64,000 nucleotides of DNA from Marsupella aquatica (taxonomy: Eukaryota; Marchantiophyta). The DNA lies in assembly GCA_973895155.1 (NCBI GenBank), contig OZ316893.1, forward strand, positions 15,066,001-15,130,000. The letters run 5' to 3'. A program made the position numbers and the translations under genes. Numbering within the stretch: the first letter of the stretch is position 1; the number at the start of each line of letters is the position of its first letter. Below are positions 1-12,600 of the stretch, one piece after another. The notes under the pieces were generated by a model. The model worked only from the letters and a program-made list of their open reading frames with translations. It was not told the origin of the DNA and ran no database searches.

Positions 1-2646
1 ACGAAGGAGGAGACGATGATAACTCAGGAAGTAACTAAGGAAGAGACTATCCGGTCCGAGGGCGGCGGAGGGAATGGTGACGGCAATGGGGAAGGCGGAG
101 GGGGTGGTGGTGGAGGAGGAGGCGGGGATGCTGTTGGCTGGATTTCTAGCGCTCTGATTTTCGCGTTTTGGGCTGGACTCCTTTTCTACGCTTTTACTAT
201 AGCCCCGAATCAAACGCAGGTAATCCCTCAATTCCATGAATATGCCTTTCATAATTGCAGACGAAATGAGAAATGATAAGCAGGGGTCAAGATAAGCGGC
301 TTCAGGAACAGAATTTAGAAGTAAGATGCAACAAGTGACATATGGGCACTAATTGCTGCTAGACTCAGTCGTATCATTCAATTTTTGTCGCCGAGCATTT
401 GTTGACAAATGTTTTTTTCACAGCAACGAGTCATGCTTGAATAACTTTTTCTCGTTCGCAGTACACGGACACGTACTTCATTAAAAAGCTGGTAGGCCTC
501 AATTCGGACGACGGCTTTACTATGAATAAGTTACTGGTTGCAGAATTTTACGTGATGGGCTTATGGCCGGTTATCTACAGCAGCCTTCTAATTCCCAATG
601 GTCGAAGGTAACAATTCTTGTTTCCTTCCTTCTCCTTCAAATTCTTTGCTCAGCATTGTTTTCTTTGGTGCCTTCTTCTCAACAGTTCCTCATTTGTTCA
701 AGAATATCGTCTCCTTTCTGGATGATATTGATCCAAGCTGCCAATGCAAAACAATCTCCTCGAGAAAATGGAAGTGGATTCATGAAATTGAGCAGATAAG
801 GACAACGAGCCCGTCAGGATTTTTAACTATTGTTTAGATCTGAGATTTCTGTTGCCATGTCATGATTACTGGAATCTTTGAATAATACACCTTCCTGAAA
901 TTGATACCAACAATGGATCCCTAGGTATCCTCATAGTGTGTCAATCGCATCTGAGTCTTATAAAGCTGCTTATTTTGATTTTTCTTCCATCACTGTCGCC
1001 TCTCTACTGTTATTTCCGTCACATGTAGAATGGTTTCCCTAGGAGAGTTCTCATGGTCATATGTTGCGGAGTGACCATTGTGGGCAAACTGTGTAGGTCA
1101 GTTGTACAGCTAGTTTTCATGGGCTTCTCTTGGTCTGAAGCCGATGTTCTCTTTCTGGACGCCATGAGCTTGAGAATGTCGGGTCGACATAATCTTGTCA
1201 TTCCAGTGTGCAATCGTGAACTGAGGCAAGAGAGGAAGAATTTTGTCATGGAGGCTGATGGATTGGTCGCTTTGATGACAGCAGCAAGGATGGTGTGAAG
1301 GTGGGGCCATTTTCTGTTGTTTCATTTTTTGTGGGTGCGTTTGCTCTGTTGCCCTACTTCGGTTTGTGGCGACCGCCTCCACCGATGGTGTCCAGAGATG
1401 AACTTGGGCGATATCCACTCAATATCCTGGAGTCCAAAATTACCGCAGTGGTATGTTCTTTTAGCAACTCTTGCTCTGTGGCCCACTGTGCTCATGAGTT
1501 TGAATTATACCATCGCTTGTTAAAGCTCATACTTGGCTACGTTACAAGGCAGAAGTCGAGCATGGCACAAGATATTTGGCTGCTGAATTTGTTATTTGAA
1601 AACTAATTATTTTACCGTATTTGCAATTTGTCGTCACGGCAGATTAGCTTGTAAGCTTTCTTTAATAAATTTCATAGTCCTTTGGAAGCACAGCAGACAC
1701 GAGCAAGGTATATGTGCTCAGATCCTCGGAGACGGCCAATCTCTGAAGTGTGCACACTTAACAAAAATAAAACTCACGCACTGATTGCATGACAAGGGCA
1801 CTAATGCCTACACCACTCAAGAGACTGCCATAATGTCTGTCTGCTGTATCATGGTTTGGATAATGGGTCCCATTCTCTTGGCAGAGTCAGTACCAACTAT
1901 GATTATGAGAATGTTGAAGTACCAACTGTTTTGGTGGATGTGGACAGGCTGTTGTTATCGGAGGTATTGTTCTGGCATGTTATGCAGGGTCCGCTGGTGG
2001 AGACCAGTGGGCAGAATTTTTTCAATATTTCCAAGAGAGCAGATTTGTAAGTGCGATAAATCAAACGGATTTATGGGTCAAGTTTTGACAGTTTTGATCG
2101 TTATTAGAATTATTTGTCTGCACTAGTTCGCAGGCATCCTTGCAGAGTACGTTGTCTTCTGAACCGCCGGATTTTCATCCAACTTGCACTAAATGACTTC
2201 TGGCTTGATGACAGATACATGTCATGTCAATTGATTTCTTGACCCTGTCAGCCTTGGCTCCATTTTGGGTCTACAATGACCACAGTGCTCGACAAAGGTA
2301 CTCTTACTGACATTAGAAATCTCTAGCACTTGTTCTGTACTGTACACGTAAACAATATTTTGAAGGTGAGTGCAAACAACAGGTTGGCTCACAGAAAAGT
2401 TGTAAAGGTATTGTTATTGGAGTTTCATTTCAACTGTGTGCTTGGAGTAGAGGGCAGCGTGACACCCACCAACCTAAGGATTACAATTGTTTCATATCCC
2501 GCAGGCCCAACACGTCATCATGGTTGCCATCAATTGCTGTCATCCCTTTCTTTGGTCCCGCACTGTATTTACTCTTGCGGCCACCATTAGCTTCGGCATC
2601 CATTGATGGATCGGAGGACATAAGTGCTAGGGGCGGGTCTTCTTAA
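1..2646 (+). CDS. Six-TM membrane protein, probably plastid (5'-partial)
   Basis: I reconstruct exons <1-219, 462-607, 1285-1450, 1948-2046, 2215-2297 and 2505-2646, stop TAA at 2644. All introns are GT-AG and every phase joins without a stop, giving 284 visible residues. The frame is open to base 1, so the true start (likely with a transit peptide) lies outside; the ATG at 16 is probably internal. A poly-Gly stretch precedes about six hydrophobic segments. Characteristic pieces are DDGFTMNKLLVAEFYVMGLW, ALLPYFGLWRPPPP, YPLNILESK, GGDQWAEFFQYFQESRF and FFGPALYLLLRPPL. I recall plant plastid proteins with cyanobacterial relatives that look like this, but I cannot name the family or a function. 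Exon 3 has a NAGNAG acceptor (start 1282 or 1285, adding one Ser). Gene structure is confident; identity is not. Confidence 0.75.
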
Positions 2647-3787
2647 TCATACGATTTGTCCTGTAAATTTGAAAAGTCAATTGCACAAAATTAATCTAGT
2701 AGTGTGCCCTCCGTGAACAGGGTGTGTTGGACATATTTCACATCTGTAAAATCAGAGTTGCAATGACGATGGAGAGCATTTTCAAAGTTATAGTTGAGGA
2801 GGATTTTTCACAGATCCTCCTTCGGTGCCATTCTGTGACAATTCCATTTTTAATCCCTGATAACAACAACTGTATATAATCCCTTCTACCAACGTCATTT
2901 AGTTACTATACTCAAAACCCATTAAGCAAATTTCAGGGAACACCAGCCATCATGTCGATAAGTATTGTCTGATGAACGCAGAAATTGATTTGTAATATTA
3001 CACAACACTTACCCCGGTGTAAGGACTGACCTAAGTAAGATGCTCCTCAATTTTTCTGCAAACTTGAGTTCGTAAGTCGGTGGCAAAGGGTCCCAAGATG
3101 ATCCTCATGATAGAGTCTTATTCATACACACGACAAAATCAGCCTGTCTACTCAAAGAAATACACTTGTCAAAAGAACTACTCATCGGCGGAAGAACAAA
3201 GCCGTAGCCGGTAATTTTTGAATTCCCACAATGTCTGTCACATTCTAGGACAATTGATGATTGTCACGAAAAATCTTTCGAGCTAGCATTTGCGCTGATT
3301 GACAGCGAGACACGCTGATGTTCTGTTGATCTAGGATACGTTGAAGTCTTAATAGAGAAGAATCCTGGAGCCTAGAGACAGGCACACTTCTGCTGCATGA
3401 ATTTTTCAAGGCCCAACAGCAAAATTTGATTTTGTGCAGAATCCACAACTAAGAAAGAGTTAGATGAGGCCATGCATCATTCTTTACTTACTGGAAAACT
3501 TCTTTGGTTAAGGAACCCTAATCCTGCTCCAAAACCTTGGATCCGAAATTATGTCACTCCTGCCTGAGCCGACCTGGAATTTGGTCCCGGAACGATACGA
3601 GGAAACGAGAGTTAATTCAACGAAAGTAGAATACTGCAGAACTCTCAAAGTGGAAAACAGAGAAATGAATATTAATTTTAATGCTCTGAAAACAAAACCT
3701 GCCTGGTCGAAGCAACCAGAATGAACCAAACTCTTAGGAGGACAAAGAGGGTGCGGATTACTTACTGTCAGAGGAGAGACGACCAGG
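2647..3787. other. Intergenic, convergent 3' ends
   Basis: This lies between the stop of the plus-strand membrane protein gene and the stop of minus-strand ISD11, so it should hold both 3' UTRs. Short ORFs on both strands show no recognisable protein. I see no repeat or RNA gene. Confidence 0.5.
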
Positions 3788-4075
3788 TCATGATGAAACG
3801 TCTGTGATCTTTATATCCATAATGCTCTTGGTGCGGGGAGCGTAGAGAGAGTACACTACCGACTGCCTCTGAGCTACTTGCAGAGACTGTCGTCCATGTG
3901 CACAAGCCGCGGCGATCACTGCCGGATCAGTCGCCAAACGATTTTCCTTGAACCCTTCCTTGACGCGCCGCTTCACGTACTCTCTAATGTTGTAGTTGGG
4001 GAACTTCCTGGCTTCTCTTAATAACGACTTGAAAAGATGAATTACCTCTGCAGACGATGGCGCTGCTGCTGCCAT
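3788..4075 (-). CDS. ISD11: ISD11 / LYR motif-containing protein 4
   Basis: A single exon encodes 95 residues, the usual length for plant ISD11. The protein belongs to the Complex1_LYR family. In mitochondria ISD11 binds and stabilises the cysteine desulfurase NFS1 with acyl carrier protein for Fe-S cluster assembly. The LYR-type region near residues 12-16 reads LFKSLLREARKFPNYNIREY, with Phe in place of Tyr as in other plants. It is followed by VKRRVKEGFKENR and the plant-conserved tail RQSVVYSLYAPRTKSIM. I chose the ATG at 4075 (MAAAAPSS); the frame extends 15 codons upstream to 4120, but that part is not family-like. It is convergent with the membrane protein gene upstream. No frame damage is seen. 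Confidence 0.9.
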   Translation of the reverse strand: MAAAAPSSAEVIHLFKSLLREARKFPNYNIREYVKRRVKEGFKENRLATDPAVIAAACAHGRQSLQVAQRQSVVYSLYAPRTKSIMDIKITDVSS

Positions 4076-4281
4076 CTCCCCTACCCTACTCTCAGCGCTC
4101 TCCGCCTCCCTTCCTCGCAAATCTTCTCCTCACACTTGCCCTGCCTGACAAGTCGCCCGGCTCAGTCAACAGCAAACAAAGCAATCCGCCAATTATACAA
4201 TCAGAGACGACGAAAGAGGAAACAGACTGCAAATAATCGAAGTTCACAGAACCGAATCTGGCTGACTACCTAGATCATGTT

Positions 4282-4290
4282 CCTTATATA
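4282..4290 (-). promoter_or_regulatory. Candidate TATA box of ISD11
   Basis: The minus strand reads TATATAAGG about 210 bases upstream of the ISD11 ATG. The position allows a long 5' UTR. The match is to consensus only. Confidence 0.3.
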
Positions 4291-5011
4291 ACACGATCAA
4301 TTCCATGAAACAGTGACAACCATCAGGCCAACAATTCCAGACCATCATTTTAGGGACAAAAATTCCCGTAGCTCCCACACTTACAGCCTATAGCACAAAT
4401 TACTTAACCCTGACAGACAATTCGAAGCTGGAAAAGAAAGTCAGAGAGAAAGAGCGTAAGGTAGATGGAATTGGGATAATCCCACCGAACGGTTCCTTAC
4501 TTTTTCCACACAGGGAGGAAAAGAACAAATGAGTTCCTTTCACACCCTGAAGTGTCAAACCTATAGCCTTACTAAATTCGATCCGATCGCCGTAACAGCA
4601 CATGCGTCAAAAGAGAATTCACGAAAGAAGACTTCAGTGCACATGAGAAAAGTACCCACATCCAAATCCGAAGACAGAGAGACCAAAAAACAGACAGAAA
4701 CATCTAGAATGATAGAAGGAACAAAGTACGAAATAAATACCTCAACAAATCACAAAGCTTTCCCGTTCCAAGGACACTAGCTTCGATCACAACGACTTTC
4801 CTGAAATTGTTTTCTCTCTCAACTCTCTCATCCAGCTGTTTTATCGAGAATTCTGTGATGCTGCCTTTCTTTGGGGTACTGTACTGTATCGTTCACTCTG
4901 CGCCGTTCATACCTGAAACCTGGGATTCTTTCAAATGGTACTTACATCCCATGCGAATTTATTTCTAAATTCTTTTGGCTCCACAAACGCTCCACAAACA
5001 AGGACGATATG
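4291..5011. other. Intergenic, nothing recognised
   Basis: No coding similarity is seen on either strand. Short ORFs near 4400-4780 have biased, unrecognised composition. Confidence 0.4.
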
Positions 5012-6874
5012 TCTGGGACAATACACCAACATGACCCATAAAAATTCCGACATTGCTACATGGCAAACCATAGTTACGTTTTTTCAGCCTATTTTATTTT
5101 AGCATAAATTAGAGTTTTTATGTGCTTTTACAATAAGACATTTATCAAAATAACTACCCTAATGATTAATTTCAAACCCTTTTTGCACAAAAATAAACAG
5201 TTACTTTTGATACATTTTTTTGCCCCTTTAATGAAAATGTACATTTACATTTAACCCAAATCAGCAATGTTGGAATTTTTTTTCCGAGATGTAAAATAGA
5301 CAAGAAAATGACATCATTTTCTTTTTATACTATCAACCATTCAGTAAAAACATAAAAAGGCAACTCTAAACATAAATCCTTCCCCATTGCATGAGCATCA
5401 TTAGCGACACTTGAGCGGAAACAAATGCCATCCATTTATCCAAGGGCTGCCCCTGTGACCTCTGTTCCGATTATTTTCACATTTATTTCTATTAAGTGCT
5501 TTTCCAAACCTGTCACCTCATGGCTCCGACAGGGAATTGAACCCTGAACTGTTCTTGAACAGCCTTCCAAGCAGAGTTTGACTCAAAAAATGATACAAAA
5601 GCCTTGCACATTGGATGTGTCAACTAAAGCCTCTGTAAAAAAGACAAGTGAGAATCAAACGGAACACTACTAGAAAGTAAAACAGACCAGGCACAACGGA
5701 CAAACAAGAACTGTGGATAGATATTGGGCAAATCACTTAGCAACCGGGCACACAGCCAAATTGAGCAACCCTACAAACACAAAGTCAAAATTAGACCTGA
5801 AGAGCCAAAACAATGTCGAGCCAAAAAGAACTGAGCACAAACAAGCCAAAACAGAGCCAAGTAAACAGTCCTCACAAGCAGCCTAGCAAAACGAGCACTA
5901 GCTTCCATGACAAAAAAGCAAACAACCTTCACCATCGTGACTAAATTATTACCAGCAAGGAGATTTTGCCTGAGAAAAAAATCAACTAGCCAGGAGAATC
6001 TTTGTTATACCTAGAAGACATAGCAAAAGCAGAAACAAACGTACACATTCAAATGGATAACAGCAGACGTCTTGCCCTTTCATGGAGAAGTGAAGTGGAA
6101 GCAACGAAGATTGAAATGGTTGTCCAGAGTTAGCCATGGAATCATATCCACAGTGGTCACAATACATTCCGTGGAATGAGCACAGCCGAGGCCATACATT
6201 AAATCATCCACTGCAGCTGCAACTGATCAATGGAGATTGGCCACTAGCATCCAGCAGCAGCAAGTATTGACCATCTAGCAAGCAGCAACGACAAGCATCT
6301 AGCTAGAGGGCAAGGAGACTACCAGCGAGAGCAGGCTGATGACATATAGCACCACCATCAGAACTCTAAACTCTCTAGTATTCAAGCGTGAACCAAGAGA
6401 CAGAGAGCAGAGTCGGAGCATGTACTAACCAACCAAACATTGAGCAGGGGTCCAAGCACCATGATTGCTACCGAGCACAAGAAGGACCGAGCAAAAGGGA
6501 GTGCAGCAGTGAGCAGAAACGGCAGCAGAACGGGGATGAGAGGCACAGCACATTAAGCCCCAGCACATCGACCTGCAACATTGAGCTCAAGGAGCACGGG
6601 AGCACTCCTAATGAAATTAACAAGCAATTCCGGTGCCTAATCACCTGTTTGTCCCATGGTTTCAGCTGGGACTCGCCTCGAGACTCGACCTAAAACTTGC
6701 CGCCCTTCACTCGCCGTCACTGTTTGCCCTAAACTGGCTGCCCTAAACTGATATACACACTAAAGTCGCCTATGGCCCTAAACTAAAGAGTGTTTCCGCT
6801 ACGAAACAAAAACTGAAATGAGTTCCAGGATGAGCCGGCTATATCTGGGACAATACACCAACATGACCCATAAA
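5012..6874. repeat. 1.8-kb block bounded by identical 31-bp direct repeats
   Basis: The same 31 bases (starting TCTGGGACAATAC) occur at 5012-5042 and 6844-6874. The left interior is AT-rich (about 5080-5400). The right interior is richer in GC and ends with a repeated CCCTAAACT motif near 6720-6790. At 5533-5543 the minus strand has a tRNA B-box-like GGTTCAATTCC. No coding domain is recognised. It could be an insertion with a long target duplication, or a product of recombination between repeats. Confidence 0.45.
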
Positions 6875-7720
6875 CATGACCCACTGTGTTTGACTCGATG
6901 CTAGTGAAAACCTATGACCTATTAAAAAATGTCTGTAACAACAGGATCAATGCATCTTTTCTTGTAACTGATGTGCACCATCGTCCACCATCCTGTTTGT
7001 TAGCAAAATATCACTCAAATGCAATGATCAATCAGATCAAACTTACTAGAGTTAGTTGTTGTTGATTGTTAAGTAACTGAATTAAATATAAAGAAATCAT
7101 TGATTGTAATTTTAAAAGTAAATAAAATGATTACAATATGATTTTTTTGCCCCCATTCTTTGTTATTTGACATGCTAAATTTCAAAAATTATTATTTTTT
7201 ACTGTTTTTTGACCTAACTATTTTTGCTAGTGGTGCAACAAACCTGAGAGGTCATGTTCGTTTGTTGAGGCAAGTATTGTTGTTTGTGTTTGTGGCATAG
7301 ACCGCTGGGTGGGGGCACTTGAAAAACTACGGAGGGCTTTCTTCATAAAAGTTAAGCATCATTCCCAAACCAAGCCAGTCACTTTTTCTTTTAGGCGTAA
7401 ACTGGCTAATAACTTTTCATATTTGGTGGGGATGGGCAAGGACAACATATGTGTCCATCAGGGCTTTGGTTTCCAGATCTTCAACTCCCATTTAAGATAT
7501 AGAATAGATGAACCACATCAAAAACCAAGTTGAGCTCGTAGAATGAGGTAAGAATCTTCAACCATGTCTAGAGTATTCTAGGGAAATGCGTGATCTCAAG
7601 TTGATTTTGCCAAGTCACACTAGGTAAAATTATCATTCCTCTATTTGTTTGTGTAAATTCTCTGAACAATATGATATACAATATATTTCTTTCTTTCTCA
7701 TGGCCTGCTTACAAAAGGTC
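6875..7720. other. AT-rich intergenic, left flank of copia element
   Basis: AT-rich to about 7240, then mixed. An ORF at 7309-7533 (74 aa) is unrecognised. Confidence 0.4.
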
Positions 7721-7725
7721 ATTCT

Positions 7726-8070
7726 TGTTAGGATTTACTCTTAGGTTTAGAGTTACGACTGTACTGTAATTAAGGGTAACCTTAGTCGCAGACTTGGTTA
7801 GGTTAGTCATGTTGTGCACACTCTATAACCAAGCGGTGTTTGCTTGGAGAGTGGGAACTCAGGCTCATTGTTACGGAGCTAGTTGATAGATAGAGAGAGC
7901 TTGCGCTGTGGATGCTTGGTATGGCCGGTCGGCCTAGAGTGCAGTAAAGCTCTTGTGTGTTTCCGTGGACGTAGCCTCATGTGGAGGTGAACCATGTATC
8001 TCTCTGTGTCGACTCTTGTGCGTTGGATGGTTCATGGGCTTGCCGTTGCGATTGTCATCTATGCTCAACA
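7726..8070 (+). repeat. 5' LTR of copia element 1
   Basis: A 345-bp LTR starting TGTTAGG and ending CTCAACA. It matches the 3' LTR at 14140-14488. The flanking five bases are ATTCT on the left and ATTAT after the 3' LTR, a target duplication with one mismatch. Confidence 0.9.
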
Positions 8071-8072
8071 AT

Positions 8073-8084
8073 TGGTATCAGAGC
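8073..8084 (+). promoter_or_regulatory. Primer binding site, initiator tRNA-Met
   Basis: TGGTATCAGAGC lies two bases after the 5' LTR. It is the standard copia PBS complementary to the 3' end of initiator tRNA-Met. Confidence 0.9.
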
Positions 8085-8804
8085 ATGCCTGGGAGGTGAT
8101 GAGGGTTTTTTCGTGATGGTTTTTTCCAGCGTTCATTGTCGGTGTTGCGTTTGGAGTTTCATCGCATGAAACTTGAATGTGTGTGGCTAAGCGAATAGAT
8201 TTGTGAGAGGGCTTTCTATCGGTGTATAGAACTCATTGGTTGGTATCTGTGGTGCGGAGGAATCGGAGTTTGCGTCATTCTAAAGGTTTTTTCGTGTTTG
8301 GCGGTTTTTTGGGGGGAGAGACCAGTGTTTATGTTTTTCAACGGTTTGAGCTTTGCGGCGCACGAGGCGCTGCATGTTGTAGCTCAAGTTGAAGATTGAA
8401 GCAAGTTGATCATTTCGGTAGCTGAGTTGCTACCGAGTGGTTATCGAGTGCGTTGTGACGAGTGAAGGAGGCGTTCAGATTTTTTCACAGGCTATGGAGC
8501 TTGTTCACATCTAAATCGGGTTTCTCATCGTGATGTCCGACTTGGAGGAAGAAACGCAAAGTGCTACGGCTCAATGGTTTGATTGCGGCAAGGCGGTTAT
8601 TCTGAGCCCAGAATTGGCACTTGACGCGGAGTGAGTTTGACACGGTGAAAGGTTTTTTCTGTGCTGGGTTTGCAGACTGTGCCGACGCAATTCAGAAACT
8701 TTTCCCGTCGACGGTGTTCAATTTTCTTGTGTAAAAGCGGCAACCACGAGGTTTGTAACACAACATCTTTGCTTGGAGTTAATTCTTGTAATTTAAAGGG
8801 GCTT

Positions 8805-9310
8805 TAGGCGGTCCCTTGGTGTGTATACATACCAAAGGGTGTGTACACACACCCGGGGTGACCCTGATACCCCCTCTCGTACCAGTCGTACGCCTCCCCC
8901 CCGCACTGGGTTTGACGATTGCCGTAGTCACGGCACGCAGCGCCGGCCGGTACTTAAGCCGCCATCGCGGCTGAGCCCCTCCCTTTCGGCTATTGCCCCC
9001 ATTTTTACCCCTCGGTGCTGTCGGCGATTGATGCAGTCACGAAGTCGCAAAAGCGACTCCTTTTCTCCCTGGTCCCTAACCCTGGCAATACCTGGCAAAG
9101 CAGCCGATCATAACTCCCGGCCCCTCCCTCGATGCCCTGTATTCCCCCTGGCGCATTTTGGTGCCCATATTTTTCTAAGGGGCCTGATACCCCCCTTTTA
9201 CGGCCCAATTTTTTAACTTTTTCCTCCCGACTCTTCCATTGGTTGCCCCGGGCCCGGTGACCTCCGTTTTAACCGCTTGGACAGGGGGAACGACCCCCTA
9301 TGAGACCTGT
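8805..9310. other. GC-rich island in the copia 1 leader
   Basis: Composition changes abruptly to C- and G-rich runs here, opening with inverted GTGTATACATACC / GTGTACACAC motifs. It lies between PBS and gag, where copia elements usually have little sequence. Its style resembles the leader of the methyltransferase element near 58800-58930 (runs of GGGCCC next to GTATACAC), but I could not align them base by base. Confidence 0.4.
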
Positions 9311-9694
9311 CAGACTGTGCAGGAATATTCCTAAAAAACAAAGAGCTGTTTTTTGGCCATCCGACAAAGATTTTGCGCGCCAAACGGTAACTTTTTTGGT
9401 TCTTTTTCGGTGAGGTTGTAGCCATTGAAGTTAGCAATGCGTCACACCGATCAAATTGCAATTTTGACGACGGGTTGTACTTGGAATTTTAATTATTCCC
9501 TGTGGTGATCAAAACGGGGGAGTTTCCCAAGGTTTTACCCACCTCGATCGATACTTGTATAATTTTTCCGTCAAATTTTGATTTTGATATTGGTTTTCAG
9601 TGTTGGACTCCTAGCTTCGTGGGCTACGGGGCGGTGTTTAGTTTTGAGTTTTTGAGAAGTTGTGAAAAATGACATTTTTTTGCAATTTTCTCAT

Positions 9695-12600
9695 ATGAGT
9701 GATTTAGAGGAGATTTTTGAAGACATGGAACTTGAAGCACGAGGATCACCACGACGGTTTGAGGTGGAGAGAGAGGAGCAAGAGGAAGTGCATGTGACAC
9801 CGGTACCATCACCAGTGCAGCGTGTGGTGGAGGAAGTTGTTCTACTATCGGAGCTCACGGTAGTGCCAAAGAAGAAGATGGGTATGTTCAAGCTTGGGGG
9901 ACCCAAGTATGAAGTGACAAAGTATGATGGGCGCTCTAACTACTTGCTATGGGAGAAGCAGGTGAAGGGAGTGCTCTATGCTTCAGGAATGGGCCAACTG
10001 CTGAGCCCTTGTGAAGACAATGTTGATGAAAACAATGGGACCGCATGCAAAAGCAGGGAGTGTGGTGTGTTACTCTCTATCTCATGTCTCCCATCATCAA
10101 GCAGTTGGGTGCACACAAGGATTGCATGTCCTTGTTTGCGGAATTGCAGAGCAAGTATCACCGCAAGGAGTTGTCGAACCAACTCTATACTTCCTACAAA
10201 CTGATGAGTTTCAGGATGAAGGAATTCGGTACGAAGTTATAGGACCATGTGGTCGTTGACTTGGAAAACCTTGGGGAGACTTTGAATGATGAGATGAAGG
10301 CTCTACAGCTTCTCAGTTCATTGCCTCCATCTTACCAATCCCTATCACGGGTGTTGTTGCATCGTGATAGGGATACCATTTCATACAATGACGTGGTAGG
10401 CTCTATGCTTAGTGATGATCTTCAATAGAAGATGCACATCACGTCACAATCTTTATCATCTGGTGTTGCCCTCAATGTTAACCGTGGGAGGAGTATGCAG
10501 CGACCAACTGGGGACCGTAGAACCCAGTTTAGATCTAAATCCAGATCTAAGTCCAGGGGAAAATCTCCTCAGAGGAAGCAGGTGACATGTTGGAAGTGCA
10601 ACCAGGTTGGAAGTGCAACCTGGTTGGACACTTCAAGCGAGACTGTAAGGGAAAGGCAGCTGAATCTTCATTGGCATCTAGGAGAGCAGATGATGTGTGA
10701 ATTCTTGATCATTATGCTTGCTCTTTTCACATTTGTTACATTCGTGAGTTTTTCAATTCTTACTCTATTTCAAACGGTTTAGTTCTGATGGGAAATCATC
10801 ACTCCTATCAAATTGAGGGTATTGGATCTATGAAGATTCAAATGTTTGATGGCGCTGTGCGCATAGTGTCTGGAGTTAGGTATATACCTAGCATGCATAA
10901 CTAAAAATCTGATTTCACTCGGTGTGTTGGATTCAAATGGTCATCAATGGAGCGTTATTGATGGTGAACTTTAAGTCAAGTCGGGAGAGATAATGATTTT
11001 AAAGGGGAGCAGACAAAAGAATTTGTATGTGTTACCGGGTGTATTACAGGGCAATACTGTATGTGGAGAGGCCAATGTAACCAAGTCTCACGAGGAGATG
11101 ACTCAACTGTGGCATTCACGGTTAGGCCACATGAGTGAGAAGGGTTTGGCTATCGTACGGAAGAATGAACTCATTTATGATTTGCAATCTTGTAAATTAG
11201 AGTTCTGTGAGCATTGCATTCTTGAAAAGCAGCATCATGATCGTGCTTTCGATGTTGGAACTCATCATTCCAAGGCGGTTCTTGAGTATAAACATAGTGA
11301 CGTGTGGGGTCCATCCCCGATTCCCTCACACTTTGGAAAATTATGCTATATATGTATCCTTAATTGACGATTACTCAAGATTTTTATGAATTTATTTCAT
11401 GACGCATAAGTCTGATGTCTTGTCCATTTTTAAGAAGTGGAAGGCCCAGGTGGATAATTAGTCTGGAATCACGGTCAAGTGTTTGGATACAAGGGTGAAG
11501 AGTCTGAGGTCAGACAACGGCGGGGAGTACACTTTAGTGGAGTTTGAAGAGTACTCTTCAGAACAGGGGATAACTCGTCATCTCACCACAATTTATACTC
11601 CGCAGCAGAATGGTGTCGTTGAAAGGCTCAATCAGACACTATTGGAGCGATCATGAAGTATGTTGAGCCAATCAGGTTTAGCACATGAATTTTGGGTAGA
11701 AGCTGTCAATACTGCAGCTTATTTGGTAAATCTTTCTCCTTCTAGTGCTATCAATTTCAAAATGTTTGAGATACGTTATAGGCGGCAAGCAGACTCTGGC
11801 TTGGTAGTTTTTGGAAGTGATGCATATGCTTTCACACCGAAGTAGAATAGGACCAAGTTGGATCCTACCTCCAAGAAATGCGTTTTTCTTTGGTACCAGA
11901 GTGGTATGAAAGCCTATAGGCTATGAGATCCTATTGCCTGTAAGCTTGTTGTCAGTAGGGATGTTTCCTTTAATGAATCCAGATTATTGAAGGAGGGGGA
12001 GAATACTCAGGTCTCCCGTACTGACAAAGGAAAATCTCATATCCCAGATCTCGTTGAGGGGAGATTGGTCATGAGGTCCATGACCGGAGAGAAGGAGTTG
12101 CTCCAATTATGGAGTTGGTTCCTGTGCCAAAGAAACCAGAGGAGTTTGTTGATGCTGGTGAGTAGCAAGTGGATGTTGCTGAGCTTTGAATTGTACTAGC
12201 ACACACTGATCAACCAGAGTCATCGGCTAGAAGAACATTTGGTTGCACTGTACATGCTCCACCAAGGTATGGATAGTGGGTTGATTCATCTTAGTTGCAA
12301 GAGGAGGATTTTGTTACTGGTGATGAAAGTGATGCATTGATTTTGGAAGAAGGGGAACCTTCTTCATTTCAGGAGGCAAGTGCTTCTAAGGAGAAGCAGA
12401 AGTGGATTGTAGCAATGCAAAGTAACGAAGATGCAGTCACTGAAGGACAACAAAACTTGGGAGCTTGTCAAGCTGCTTAAGAAACAGCAAGTGTTGGACA
12501 ACAAGTGGATATACAAGCTGAACCTGGATCAATCCACAGGAGGTGGATGGAAGGTCTACAAGGCTAGGTTGATTCACACAGGAAAAAGGTGTGGATTACA

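Noticed and set aside
8821-9216. 131-aa ORF in the copia leader
   Set aside because: Pro/Arg/Ser-rich translation of a GC-rich island without any domain; not gag.
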